Source: Tritrichomonas musculus (taxonomy: Eukaryota; Parabasalia; Tritrichomonadida; Tritrichomonadidae). From it: a DNA stretch of 64,000 bases. The first letter of the stretch is position 1. The number at the start of each line of letters is the position of its first letter. The stretch lies in contig JAPFFF010000001.1 in the NCBI GenBank assembly GCA_039105265.1, positions 8,866,001-8,930,000 of the forward strand, read 5' to 3'. Positions 1 through 10,924 of this stretch are shown piece by piece. A program made the position numbers and the translations under genes. The notes under the pieces are model-generated. The model was not told where the DNA came from. It did not search any database and saw only the letters and a program-made list of their open reading frames with translations.

Positions 1-1352
1 TGCATGAGTGATTTATGAATGATTTTGAATGAAAAAAAGAAAAATGAAATTTTTCCAAGATTGATTATTTTTCAACCATATTATTATATTTAATATATTA
101 TATGCATCATATAGATGATTAATACTGCATCTAATTTGAAATAAAATAAACTCATTTTTCAAAATTAGTAATTTTGTATGAATAATTTTTTTCATATTTT
201 GAAAACACTTTTTCTTTTTATATAATTATTATTTCAATAAATTTATTTCTAAAATATAATATATACATTATATTCTAAAATAATAACTATGTTAGAGCAA
301 ATTAAAACAACCTTTTTTTTTATGATAAAAACATGAAATGTGATATGAAATGAGTTTTTTGAGTAGTGAAATGAAAATGAAACCATTTTTTCTAATTATC
401 TATTTTATTTCAATAAATAATAATGATACATTTTAATTATAGATGAAAAGTAAATTATAATTTTTTTCAAATAATAAAAAAATATTCAGAAATTAAAAAT
501 TCGATATCATATTTATGATCAAATTTAGTTTGATAAAAGTGAATTAAAATCTGGGAATAGAATGTATCCAATATGATATTAATTGTTCTACAATTGTTTT
601 TTAAAAAGTCCAATTTGAATATATAGAAATGATGTGAAAACATAATTATGTCTCCAAAACAGAATTATGTCCACCAACTATAATTGAGCTCGGAGAAAAA
701 GGGATTTCCTTTTTGAAAATAAAGAATTATATTTATAAAACATATTTATTTTGATGTGAATAAGTTATATCTGAAAGCATACACTTTTTCGAAAAAAATT
801 TGTTTTTTTAAAAAAAAGTGACTTTTTTATAAAAAGGTTTATTTTTGAATATTTTTTTTTTATAAAAAAAAAGCTTCTTTGCGAAAAGCTTTTGTGTGTG
901 CAAAAAGTAAAATCATATCAATAAGTTTCGATCATTTCAAATAAAAAATTTAATTAAAATCATAAATTCCTTTCGAAATATAAATTGATAGAGAAAATTT
1001 AGTTAACAAGAATTTCAAAGAATTATTTAATAAAAACATATATTTAGATATTATTCAAATCATAAAGAATGATATTTGATGTATAAATTATAAAGTACTC
1101 GTAATCATTGCTTATGATCAAACTATATTCAAAATTTGAAGCATTCTAATGATATAGAAAATATCATTTGCTTCATTAAGCTGTGAGGCACTTTCCAATC
1201 TTGTTAAATGATGCTTTTGATGCAGACAGTTTAAATCGGGAATGAAAATAATAGTTTTGTCCTCAAAATGTAGTTTTTTCCACCAATTATAACGTTTTTT
1301 TTTTTTAAATTTGAATAAATAACGTATTCAAAAATCAAAATCAAATAATACA

Positions 1353-1954
1353 TTTATAAGATCTCGTTTTTTTAAAAAGAAAATCTATATTAAAAAAAAT
1401 TGTTCATATAAAAAAGACTTGGTGTTTTGAAAAAAGAAAATTATTTCGCAAAAAAAAGATCATTTTAAGAAGTATTTTTCATTTTAAAAAGAAAACAAAT
1501 TTTTTAAACGAAAAAATTATTTCACAAAAAAATGTTTTTACAGACAAACCTTTTTCTTTTCGAAAAAAAATGGATTTTTAAAACATATGGATCTTAATGA
1601 TATGAAAAAGTTTTGTAAATATGGAAATTCCTTTTTCGCCGATCTCTAATATATTTATAAGATCTTGTTTTTTTTAAAAGAAAATCTATATTAAAAAAAA
1701 TTGTTCATATAAAAAAGACTTGGTGTTTTGAAAAAAGAAAATTATTTCGCAAAAAAAAGATCATTTTAAGAAGTATTTTTCATTTTAAAAAGAAAACAAA
1801 TTTTTTAAACGAAAAAATTATTTCACAAAAAAATGTTTTTACAGACAAACCTTTTTCTTTTCGAAAAAAAATGGATTTTTAAAACATATGGATCATAATG
1901 ATATGAAAAAGTTTTGTAAATATGGAAATTCCTTTTTCGCCGATCTCTAATAAT
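1353..1954. repeat. Two-copy tandem repeat, 301-bp period
   Basis: The segment beginning TTTATAAGATCT at 1353 is repeated almost letter for letter from 1654. Both copies end with the block TTTTTCGCCGATCTCTAAT. Differences are limited to a few single bases and homopolymer lengths. No reading frame is conserved. A weaker relative, with similar A/T runs and AACATAT blocks, may lie at about 700-900. The near-identity suggests a recent duplication. Confidence 0.9.
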
Positions 1955-2579
1955 TATTTAATATCTTTTTTTAATAATCCTCCAAATAAATAACTAAATT
2001 GACCATTTTGCTCTCGATAAGTTCTAAAAATGCTTATTCCTTTCACTAGCTCATTCATTTATACAATAATTTTAATATTTTTTAAATGATGATACTTAAA
2101 TAAAAATTGCATTTTATTATTTGTTTCATTCTTCATTATTAAATCTTTTTGAGCATTTGTTGTATTTGATTTATAGAACTTTTAAGCCATTATCCATATT
2201 TTTAAAATAAATATTGGCAAAAAAAAAAAACGTCATGAAGTCAATCGAACCAAAGTATTTTATTCTTTAACCATTAAGCAATTTTTATAAAAAAATAATC
2301 AAAATGATAATGTTTATTAATATTATATTAAATCATTATTAAGTAGAAGAGAATTCTCATAATTTTATCATTAAAAGTTAACTTAAAGAATGTTATTAAC
2401 TTGATTTTTATAGTCGTATAAGCAATGAATAAAAAGAACTAAAATGAATTAGACAAAAATCAAAAATGATAAAAAACATTTAAAAGCAAAATCAAGAAAA
2501 GAAATAAATACACAGCAAATAATGGTTTATAGATTATAGCAGCTATTATTTTCCATCTCTAAGCTGTATTCCGTAAAAC

Positions 2580-2840
2580 TTTAATCCCGATGATGAAATT
2601 GAAATTGTCAATCTGAAGCTTAAATGGTGAAATCTCTGCAGAAGATCTCATAATTTACGTTCCAGAAGCTTAAAACATGAGCTTCCTCGCAAAAAAATGC
2701 TCGACATTTCTAAATCTCAGAAATTTAGCTGGTAAATCCCCCTGCAGTAGGAATTCACAAGCTAAACCTCCAAGATATAGACTGAGAACATCCCTGCAGA
2801 AGAAGTTCAAAATCTAAGTCCCAGAGTTCTTGTTAAAAAA
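2580..2840. repeat. Imperfect ~53-bp repeats with CTGCAG cores
   Basis: CTGCAG followed by a similar purine-rich stretch appears at about 2636, 2742 and 2794. These spacings are multiples of roughly 53 bp, and a more degenerate unit fits near 2689. The block is clearly richer in G and C than its surroundings. 53 is not a multiple of three and no frame stays open, so this is not a coding repeat as it stands. Origin unknown. Confidence 0.4.
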
Positions 2841-3337
2841 GGCGCCACAATAATAAAAATGCTTATCGTTTCTACTTTTTGAATCATTGTATCGTTTTTA
2901 ATTCAATTTTGGTTTTGTGTATTTATTTGGTCGCTTTTGGTCGTCCTTATTCAATTTTTTTTCTGATGATATTTGCACACCCACTTTCAAAAAGCAGGCA
3001 CGAAAATTCAATACTTTTACATTCAGCCTTTCCATTTGCCCACAAGCTTTTTAAATGTATATTTGGTTATACAATTGATTTTAAGGGGGACCTTTCAATG
3101 TAAAACGATTAACAAAAACCTTTTTAAGAAATAATCTTTTGACTTTTTCCAGCTTTGCCTGCACCTAATATGAATGTATAAAACAACAATAATAATAAAT
3201 GTCTATAAAAAAATAAAAAAAAGTAAATATATAAATCATTTTAAATTCAGTAAAGATAAATAAATAGTTTATTATTCTTTTCGTTTGTTTCATTAAAGTT
3301 AATTCACTCAAAATTCTAATTTGAATTCATGAAATCT

Positions 3338-3970
3338 TTAGCAACCACAGAGACCATTGTTTCCACCATTGCCATTTACAGGTATTCCGGCAATCTTTCT
3401 TCCTTGGACAGATCCATTGTTTCCTGCATTACCATTGAATCCAGATCTTCCTTGTCTGTTTTGAATTGCGAGGCACATTGACATGAACATATCTTTTACA
3501 TTATATGCTGTTTTTGCTGATGTTTCCATAAATGGAATTCCGAGTCCATCAGCAAGACTTTGTCCGTCTTCTTTTGAAACTTCTCTTTTATCTTGAAGAT
3601 CAGCTTTGTTTCCTACAAGCAATTTACATACTTGTGGATTCGCGAGACGATCAACTTCAGTAATCCATTTTCGAACGTTTTCAAAGCTCTGCCTGCTTGT
3701 TATATCATAAACAATTGCTATTGCGTGACTGCCGTGGTAATAGTTTGCAGTGATTGATTGAAAACGTTCTTGTCCTGCTGTATCCCAGATTTGAAGCTTA
3801 ATTTGGCGACCATTTACGTCGATTGTTCGAATTTTGAAATCGACACCAATGGTTGAAACATAATTATCGCTGAAAGTTTGATCTGAAAACTGAAGAAGAA
3901 GGCAACTCTTGCCAACAGATGAATCACCTATTATAAGAACTTTGTAGAGAAGGTCGAAATCGCCAGACAT
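3338..3970 (-). CDS. Rab1-like small GTPase
   Basis: A 210-residue Rab-family GTPase acting in vesicle traffic; the Rab1 subfamily works between ER and Golgi. All G-box motifs are visible: P-loop GDSSVGKS near residue 15, switch I with STIGVDFKIRTID (a Rab1-type effector region), WDTAGQE, NKAD and ETSAK. The C-terminus is Gly/Asn-rich and ends in CGC, a double-cysteine geranylgeranylation signal, so the protein should be membrane-attached. The ATG at 3970 gives the normal Rab length. A palindromic CAAAAAGT motif lies 55-72 bp upstream. The Rab1 assignment rests on the effector region only. Confidence 0.93.
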   Translation of the reverse strand: MSGDFDLLYKVLIIGDSSVGKSCLLLQFSDQTFSDNYVSTIGVDFKIRTIDVNGRQIKLQIWDTAGQERFQSITANYYHGSHAIAIVYDITSRQSFENVRKWITEVDRLANPQVCKLLVGNKADLQDKREVSKEDGQSLADGLGIPFMETSAKTAYNVKDMFMSMCLAIQNRQGRSGFNGNAGNNGSVQGRKIAGIPVNGNGGNNGLCGC

Positions 3971-4726
3971 TTTAACTATAAAAATTTACCTTTAAAAAGA
4001 AAATATGACCTAAATATTTACTATCAAAAAGTTCACTTTTTGTCTAATCTAAAATTAAATTATCGATTTGGCCAAATTAACATTCAAAAAAAATCAAAAT
4101 AGAAATTTGACAATCTTCACCGAAATCATCATCATTGTTTAAAAACATAATGGCCTGTATAGGTATTCTGTTGAACGATCTTTTGAATTATTTTATTTTC
4201 AGTAATTGAATTTTGTAATGATATTTCAATAAAAACAAATATAAAATCTATAGAATTTTTTGAGAGTTGTTTGATTTTTTAATTTTTTTTTTTTCATCGA
4301 TATTCCATCAATTCAAGTCATCAGTCCATTTCAGGATTAAAAAAATGTGATATGCATATGCTTTAGTTTTGTATTTTTAGTCCCAAAATCATACAATTTT
4401 CAATTATTCAATTTTTAATGTTTTTATCAGTATTTTCGATTTAATAATCTGCAAATAGTCCATATAAACATTGTCTTACTACTATTTATCATTTTTACTA
4501 ATAATCAATTTAAACAAATTAAGAGAATACTAATGTTATTCAAAATTCTTATTATTATCCAATAATTTTTTTAGTTGTCAAACATCAATATCATAATTTC
4601 GATTTCTTCAACATCATTATATTACATTCGAAAAGATATCAAAATAATATTATTCTTAGAAAAGTTATATGTTATTATCAAAACGATGAGATTTTTTGAA
4701 TGTTTATCTGTTCATATCAAAAAACA

Positions 4727-6010
4727 ATGCTCCGAAGATTCTCATTAACCAGACTCAGAACAAATCGAACGCTTCAAGTTGGGAGCACACGCCAGGTTTC
4801 AGAATTTGATAATCCCACAGATTTCATCACGCATTGCCCATCATTAGCCGAAAGGTTTCCATTTCATTTAGATGCATTTCTATATAAATCCCCGCCAAAT
4901 CCTGAACAAGCTGCTAGTTGTCACAAAAAATTTTGTGATTTGCTGCATGAAGAAACTGGTGCTCGAGTTTGGACAACCCGTGAAGTGTTACACCAATTAT
5001 CAAAACCGCAGCTTCGAAATTTAGTTATTGATTCAAGTAACTGCAAATTTAAAGTTGTCCCTGGTCTCAATGTTGATAAAATACAAAATAAAATGATGAG
5101 GGAATATTTTAATTACTCTTTATCCAGATTGAATAAAGATCATCTTATTGATCTTTTATTCCTTCACCCATCTGTTACCATTACTGTCGATAACTCTTCT
5201 ACAGGATTCAGTGTTACAGAAATGCCTGTTTCTCCTTTGTCAAATCTTGTTTTCACAAGAGATCAACAAATTACAACAGCCAAAGGTGTTATTATTGGAC
5301 GATTAGCTGCTCCACAAAGGAAATTTGAAAACTTTTTGATGGAGGCAGTTTGGCGTCAACTCGGAATTACGCCTTATGCAAGAATTAATGAACCTGGTGT
5401 CCTTGAAGGAGGTGACTTCATTCCAATTGGCCCAGATCTTGCTCTCCTTGGTGTTGGCCAACGAACAAACTTTTCTGCTGCTCGTCAATTATTACGTGAA
5501 GATCTTATTGGAACAAGACGTGTTGTCGTTGTTGAAGATATTCGTGATGATTCAAAGAACACTACTCACCTTGATACTATATTTTCGCCAATCGATAAAA
5601 ACATCTGTATTTGCCTTGACAAGGTGGCTCAAGATGATCCACGATTTTTGCGAATTGCCCACGAATATGTTAGAAAAGGTCCTGTTTACGTTGAAGAAGT
5701 TCAAATGCCTTTCGGAAAGTGGCTCAGAAATGAAGGTTACACAGTTGTAATGGCAACTCTTGAACAACAAAACGCCAAATTCATAAGTAACTTAAATTTG
5801 GGACGCGATGTTTACGGAAAAAGCAAAATTTTATCAATTCATCCAGATGTTGAAAGCACATTAAAGAGGCATGGGTTTGAAGGCACTGTCTTATATACAG
5901 ATTTCTCTCCTCTTATTGCAATGTATGGCGGTGTCCACTCCACAACGCAAGTTATGCGTGCTGCTGACACTTATATGTCGTTCAAAAAACGAAACAGAGA
6001 AGAACAATGA
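4727..6010 (+). CDS. ADI: Arginine deiminase, probably hydrogenosomal, active-site Cys replaced by Ser
   Basis: Arginine deiminase hydrolyses arginine to citrulline and ammonia, the first step of the arginine dihydrolase pathway. Family signatures are present (numbering from an upstream in-frame ATG at 4700): FTRDQQ with Asp188, LEGGDF with Glu236, and HLD with His290/Asp292. I prefer the second ATG at 4727 because it starts MLRRFSLTRL, an Arg-rich ML leader of the type that targets trichomonad hydrogenosomes. The C-terminal motif, normally GGxHC with the nucleophilic cysteine, reads GGVHSTTQ: Ser414, codon TCC at 5939-5941. All other active-site residues are in place. Length, about 427 residues, is normal. 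Hydrogenosomal location is inferred from the leader and from the known location in Trichomonas vaginalis. Confidence 0.9.
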   Translation: MLRRFSLTRLRTNRTLQVGSTRQVSEFDNPTDFITHCPSLAERFPFHLDAFLYKSPPNPEQAASCHKKFCDLLHEETGARVWTTREVLHQLSKPQLRNLVIDSSNCKFKVVPGLNVDKIQNKMMREYFNYSLSRLNKDHLIDLLFLHPSVTITVDNSSTGFSVTEMPVSPLSNLVFTRDQQITTAKGVIIGRLAAPQRKFENFLMEAVWRQLGITPYARINEPGVLEGGDFIPIGPDLALLGVGQRTNFSAARQLLREDLIGTRRVVVVEDIRDDSKNTTHLDTIFSPIDKNICICLDKVAQDDPRFLRIAHEYVRKGPVYVEEVQMPFGKWLRNEGYTVVMATLEQQNAKFISNLNLGRDVYGKSKILSIHPDVESTLKRHGFEGTVLYTDFSPLIAMYGGVHSTTQVMRAADTYMSFKKRNREEQ

Positions 6011-6999
6011 AAATGAAAAGTAATTGGTTTCATAAAATTAAATCTTAGTGTTAAATTTGCTATCAATGAAGATTTTTTTTTTTTAAAAAAAAAAAATAAT
6101 CTTTTTGTAATATTATTTATGACTTTTGAAGTAAAAAATATTAGTAAAGTCTTCTTCCATTTGTGAGATTTATATGAGAATTACAAACAAGTTCATACAT
6201 TTTCTAATCCAGATAATCAAAGAAGTAAGTTTGGAACTCATCCTATAATGAAGCGAACACATTTTGAAAAGAAAATATCATTTTATTGTTAGACTTCACT
6301 GTCCTTATATTGATGAAATAAATCTGAATCATTGTCTTGCCCATATGTATTACATATGTACCATAACATAGTCTTTTAACAAAAACTTATCATGTTTTTT
6401 TAGTGGCAATTCCAATTTAATTGATATGTGTTCTACCTGAATTAAGAATGTAGCGAATATTACAATCATAATTTTCAATGGAAATTATGGCTAATGCGAT
6501 AATTAGAGCTTATGTCGGTAAATGATATGTAACAGAGAAGATCAAGGAGTGATTACAAGCTTGAAATGATTTTTGATAATTCTTTTAGAGAAAGTAAAAC
6601 CAAAAGTTAATATAAGTTCATTTAATAATATATATTTGATAGTGAGCATTCAAAGCATAACATCAGGGTTGAAATCCTTTTATGAGAAAGTAAAGCATTA
6701 GCAACACATAATAATCAATGATAAAAGAAAACAAGAAGATTGAATTTTACGTAAATAATATCCATTTGAAATCTTTACTTGTTTTAATAAATGAGTATAA
6801 AGAAACTTGTCCATGTAATTAAATAAACATGTTAATGTAATTTCAATAAATAGAATATATAAATGAATTTAACTTGAAATTTACAGAAGATCTTTTCTGC
6901 AAAAGCATTTGATGCATCCTAAAAGAATGCGAATATATTCGCAATATTGAGATTGGTGAATGTCTTCATCATCTAACATGACAAAAATCATTACTTTTT
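6011..6999. other. Intergenic region, nothing recognised
   Basis: AT-rich sequence without an open frame of interest between the arginine deiminase gene and the capsid relic. Older, unrecognisable parts of the same relic could extend into its right part, but I could not align any of it. Confidence 0.5.
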
Positions 7000-7925
7000 A
7001 GACGTAATAAAAAATAATATAACACAAATAGAGGAAGAATTTGTGCCCAAAAAGGTTGTAATTCCTGTTTTACTTACAACATACTATTGTATATAATGTA
7101 AAAAGACTCATATGACTAGTTTTTTTGATGAAAAGAATAATCTAATTCACAATAAAATTTCATGATTCTTTCATAATAACTGATGGAAATATTATGTTCT
7201 TTGTTGATATAAAACTATAATATTTCCACTTTTAATATATCTCATCTCCTTTTTGCAAGACATCAATTTGAAGGCCATACCGAGAAAAGTGGTTTTACGA
7301 GATCGAAAACAATCCTATTAAGGAATACAACAAAAATCAATGTTTCAATTACCTAGAGAAGATTGTACCTTTTTCCAAAGTATTAATTATCAGAGTTTTA
7401 ATATGAAAATATATCAAGAACAAACATAATGAGGAAATATTTGGGATGGTATATTTGTTCAATATCAATTAATGGCAAACGAATTAGAGGGAATGATTAA
7501 AACAACTCAAAAATTTACTGAATCTATTCCAAAACCTCTATCTGTAGAATTTTTACATCATAAAATAGATGAAAGGTAATATTTCTCATTTTCCAAACAA
7601 GATCGTGCCCATTTGACCGTATCAATTTTGGAATCAAATTTCAATTAGAAAGAGGTAATGCAGGATATGTATTTGATGGAATTGATACAAGAAGTCATAC
7701 TGCTAATATTGAATTCAAAGGAAAATCAATGCATGAAAATTTCGTTTACATATTCTATGGTATCCAGACCAAAACACCGATTTATCATTCTCCGAGAAAG
7801 ATAATGAACTTTCTGCACCAGAATTATGAGTTTGCTCCAATACTTATTGGACATGGTCTGTTCAAAATGATGTAAGATATTATCAAAGAGGTGTTCCTTT
7901 CGAAAGAAAAAAAAATTTTTTTTGA
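7000..7925 (+). pseudogene. Relic of a Maverick major capsid protein gene, C-terminal half
   Basis: Broken frames on the plus strand match the C-terminal half of the intact major capsid protein encoded at 58348-60066 in this window. The clearest stretch, about 7630-7740, encodes NAGYVFDGIDT with flanking matches. Upstream, 7470-7500 matches the MANEL region, 7260-7330 matches a stretch containing LLRNTT, and 7860-7915 matches the extreme C-terminus. A weaker match (VVIP) lies near 7035-7065. Several frameshifts and stops interrupt the sequence. It has no intact terminal repeats nearby, so it is a fossil of an older insertion. The left boundary is uncertain. Confidence 0.8.
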
Positions 7926-7944
7926 ATAACAAAAAAGATATTTT

Positions 7945-8430
7945 AAAACGCTAGAATTAAAAATACAGGAAATGATGAAGGAGGTATTTTTAACTTTTTT
8001 GATTATACTTTGAGGACTTATGACTCAAAGAAATGGAGGAGATAACAGCTTTTCAACATTTCCAATAGAATTTCATGAAAAAGATATTGTATTGCCAATT
8101 GGAGAAAAAAGACAATATCTCAAATCGAAATCGAATTTGAAGTTGGATTCGAAAAAGCATTTCCATGGACAAATTGGTTTCCAGATACTACACAAAACGA
8201 TGAACATCAAATAAATCAAATTTTTGTCGGATTCAAAGATGCAGTAGAAATAATATCTGAATGTCAGTTCTTTTATGGTTCGAATTTATAAATGAATAAT
8301 AACAAAATGAGATGATTAGAGAATCGTTTGCATATAATTCAAATCAAACAAGAGATGAAAAATTATGAGTCCACATTTTTTATGGAAAAAGGTTTGGATT
8401 ATGTCTCCCAATAATTGCGAAGTTTTTATT
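7945..8430 (+). pseudogene. Relic of a Maverick major capsid protein gene, N-terminal part
   Basis: Immediately after the C-terminal relic, the same strand shows fragments of the N-terminal part of the major capsid protein. 7950-8010 matches the first 30 residues (GNDEG). A frame shift then leads to QRNGGDNSF at about 8025, FVGFKDAVE near 8225-8260, and RESFAYNS at 8320-8345. At least three frame changes and several stops are present. The order C-terminal part first, N-terminal part second means either two tandem capsid genes or a rearranged copy. Not expressed as one protein in its present state. Confidence 0.8.
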
Positions 8431-8808
8431 CTTTTAAATATATTTATATGAATATGTTTGAAGCAATGGTTCTTAAAGAAATGGAATCAATATATAATTT
8501 TATTAATATTTTCCTTTACCATTCTGCAAAATATAAAAATGTTTTTCTCAAAAACGAAATTTTAAATATATTAAAAAAAGTTTTATCACGAGTAGTTTTA
8601 TCATTATTTGTTTAGTAAAATGTGCAACGACTACCAAAAAGTGATCAAGAGATCTGAAGAACAATTTTGGATAGAATTCCAGACTTTCCAAGTCCATGGA
8701 ATAGATACAAGAAATCTTCAAAAAGTGTTTTCAAGATTTCTATCGATTGCTCCTGATAAAAGATTGGATTTCGAACAAAATCGTTATCCTAGGCTTCATA
8801 TATGGATA

Positions 8809-8809
<1 letters not shown>

Positions 8810-8848
<39 letters not shown>
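8810..8848 (+). repeat. Poly(A) run of 39 bases
   Basis: An uninterrupted run of 39 A residues next to decayed coding sequence. It could be a slippage-expanded microsatellite or the tail of a retroposed copy. No target duplication or cDNA-like upstream gene is evident, so I favour slippage. Confidence 0.7.
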
Positions 8849-8850
<2 letters not shown>

Positions 8851-8889
8851 CAAAAAATCCCACTTTGTAATGAATCGTTGCATATTTTC

Positions 8890-9140
8890 CAATAAGGCAT
8901 AATGAAAGTTTACTCCAAAAGAGCTTGGTTTACTTATCCATCGTAATCATATCCCTATTTTTTTTTTTCATCTTTTGTTAATTTTTCGAATTGTTTAAGG
9001 TATAACTCATCTTCATAATTACTCCTAAATTAAACATAGTCTTCAAGTTTTGTTGCAAAAGAATAAGAATCATTAACTTTTTTTCCTTATGAAACTTCAT
9101 CGACTTCTTTGAGTTTTTGAAAAATATTTTTACATTTACT
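8890..9140 (-). pseudogene. Decayed coding sequence of unknown identity
   Basis: Read on the minus strand, one frame from about 9135 to 8893 gives protein-like sequence such as LKEVDEV, SYSFATKLEDYV and NYEDELYLKQFEKL, interrupted by TAA or TAG codons rather than by frameshifts. The residue composition (Glu/Lys/Asp-rich with aromatic residues) resembles the structural genes of the Maverick, but I found no match to the intact element in this window. It borders the capsid relic and may be part of the same dead element. Confidence 0.35.
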
Positions 9141-9702
9141 ATATATCATTTAAAGTTTTTTGGTATTCCTACTATATAAGACTCTGCCTGTTTTTTAGTT
9201 TTTAGAGTGTTTTTGTTAAACATTTCTAACAAAATTTTTCAATGCTAAATATTTGACTATTACGATCGATATTTTTATCAAAAATTTTCATGATTTTATG
9301 ATAATATCTTGTTTTTTAGCCTATGGATTATGTTAAAATTAATAATTTAAATTTATTATTTATCATTAAATAAAATATATTAATTTTAAATCTATTTGGT
9401 ATAAATTCACTTGTATCGACACTTCTAAATGGAAATTTATATTTTTTCATTGAATTTCTGAATTGGCGAGCTATTGATATCGAAAATAAAAGCCTAATTT
9501 ATGTTAACACGAAAAAGGAGTGTTCATTTTTATTTAAATTTTATACAATTGTATAAATCAAATCAGTAAAAACTCATTTATTCAAACAAAGTAAGCATTA
9601 TTAAAGAATAAGCTTATAACAAAGAAGTTAATAATAATAATATATATACAGTTTCTTAAAAACCCGATTTTCTATAAATGATTATTTGTAAATAAAATAG
9701 GA
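9141..9702. other. Intergenic region, nothing recognised
   Basis: AT-rich spacer between the relic zone and the CDK8-like gene, with no supported gene or repeat. Confidence 0.5.
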
Positions 9703-10806
9703 TTATGATTGATTGGCTTCTGCTACATGCGATCTTGTATTCAATGATTGAGTTTGCGGTGGTCTTGCTTGAAGATGGTTTATGGAATTCCATTCTTTCT
9801 TTGGGAAAAGACCAACAATATTTGTTTCGCATAAAGGTTCTTTAGAAAAGAAAGGATGGCTCAAGGCCTCCCTGGCAGTAATTCTCTTTAACGCGTTATA
9901 CTGAAGCATTTTTGTTAATAAATCTAGAGCTTCTGGTGTTGAAGAAATAATTGATACTAAAACATTTTTCGTATCCATAGGTTGATTTTGCATAAATTGC
10001 TGGAAATTTACACAATAAAGGGGATGAGCACAATCAACTTCAGTGATTGGGCCAAGGATACGAGTAATTCGTAATAATTGAGTGATGTTATTGAGTTCTC
10101 CATTGGTTTCTTTTTTTTTTGATCCAAATAAAACATTTCCAGTTAAAATTTCCGCAAAAACACATCCACAAGCCCAAATATCAATTGATTTGTCATAAGT
10201 TGTATCTCCTAAAAGAACTTCAGGTGCTCTATACCATGGATGAACAACATTAAGACTCCTTTGATTACCTGCGTCTTCGATAATTCGTGAATATCCGAAG
10301 TCCATTAATTTTAAAATTCCTGGGATTCTGTCTTTTTCAGGAACAAGGACTAAATTGGCAGGAATTACATTACAATGAGCAATTTTTCTATAATGAAGGT
10401 AATCAATTGCAAGTAGTAATTGAAAAAGAATTGATTTGGCAGCTACAAGAGGAATTACTTCATTCTTTTTTTTGTAATATCTAACAATTTTCTGAACGTT
10501 TGTTAAATGGTTCTCAAAACAGAACGAAACTTGTTCTTTTTTGAAATCAAAAGATATCTCGTTTAGATATGGTCGAATGATATGCGGGTAATTGACTTCA
10601 CCTAGAAGAGATAGTTCATGAAAAACAGACGGTGAAACAAAATTCTCTTTAACAAACAATTTTGTTTGTTTTATGGTAAATTCTTTATCATCTTTGATTC
10701 TTTTTGCATGCCATACTTGACTTAAAGTAGTTGCTGAGATACGCTCTACTAAATTAAACCTTTCTGAAGCAGGAGTATCAAATAATGAATCGTTTTTAGA
10801 GCTCAT
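9703..10806 (-). CDS. CDK8-like protein kinase homologue, predicted pseudokinase
   Basis: A 367-residue protein with the full kinase fold. Family clues are the activation segment and APE region with WYRAPEVLLG, the DIWACGCVFAEIL helix, and a C-terminal HPFFSKEPLC extension resembling CDK8/19 kinases of the Mediator complex. Key residues are altered. The glycine loop around residues 22-30 has no glycine. The catalytic loop HRDLKPAN reads HCNVIPAN, so the catalytic Asp is Asn146 and the following Lys is Ile148. The beta-3 Lys46 and DFG (169-171) are intact. It may bind nucleotide but is unlikely to transfer phosphate. It could be a Mediator scaffold; that is inference. Confidence 0.85.
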   Translation of the reverse strand: MSSKNDSLFDTPASERFNLVERISATTLSQVWHAKRIKDDKEFTIKQTKLFVKENFVSPSVFHELSLLGEVNYPHIIRPYLNEISFDFKKEQVSFCFENHLTNVQKIVRYYKKKNEVIPLVAAKSILFQLLLAIDYLHYRKIAHCNVIPANLVLVPEKDRIPGILKLMDFGYSRIIEDAGNQRSLNVVHPWYRAPEVLLGDTTYDKSIDIWACGCVFAEILTGNVLFGSKKKETNGELNNITQLLRITRILGPITEVDCAHPLYCVNFQQFMQNQPMDTKNVLVSIISSTPEALDLLTKMLQYNALKRITAREALSHPFFSKEPLCETNIVGLFPKKEWNSINHLQARPPQTQSLNTRSHVAEANQS

Positions 10807-10924
10807 ATATAAATTTGATATAACTTATAGAAAAAAAACTATAATTCACATCAAAAGTGAAAAAAATTGAAAGTATAACAGAAATATTGAAAGAAAAACT
10901 TTTTATTAAAAACAAAAGATTGCC

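Larger units (their letters stand above)
1..3337. other. AT-rich gene-free region
   Basis: No open frame here looks like a real protein. Long A and T runs dominate, with a tandem duplication at 1353-1954 and a GC-richer imperfect repeat block at 2580-2840. The one open frame of some length, 2879-3103, is Phe/Leu-rich low-information sequence without a family signature, so it is left out. Confidence 0.6.

Noticed and set aside
2879..3103. 74-codon open frame on the plus strand
   Set aside because: The frame opens at a TTG, has no family signature and is made of Phe/Leu/His-rich sequence expected from AT-rich DNA; downstream repeats and no leader support it.
8020..8214. 64-codon open frame with QRNGGDNSF, as a stand-alone gene
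   Set aside because: It is a frame fragment of the decayed capsid gene, continuing in other frames on both sides.
8608..8895. 95-codon open frame containing a poly-Lys run
   Set aside because: The Lys run is simply the 39-base poly(A) tract; the frame has no match and sits among relics.
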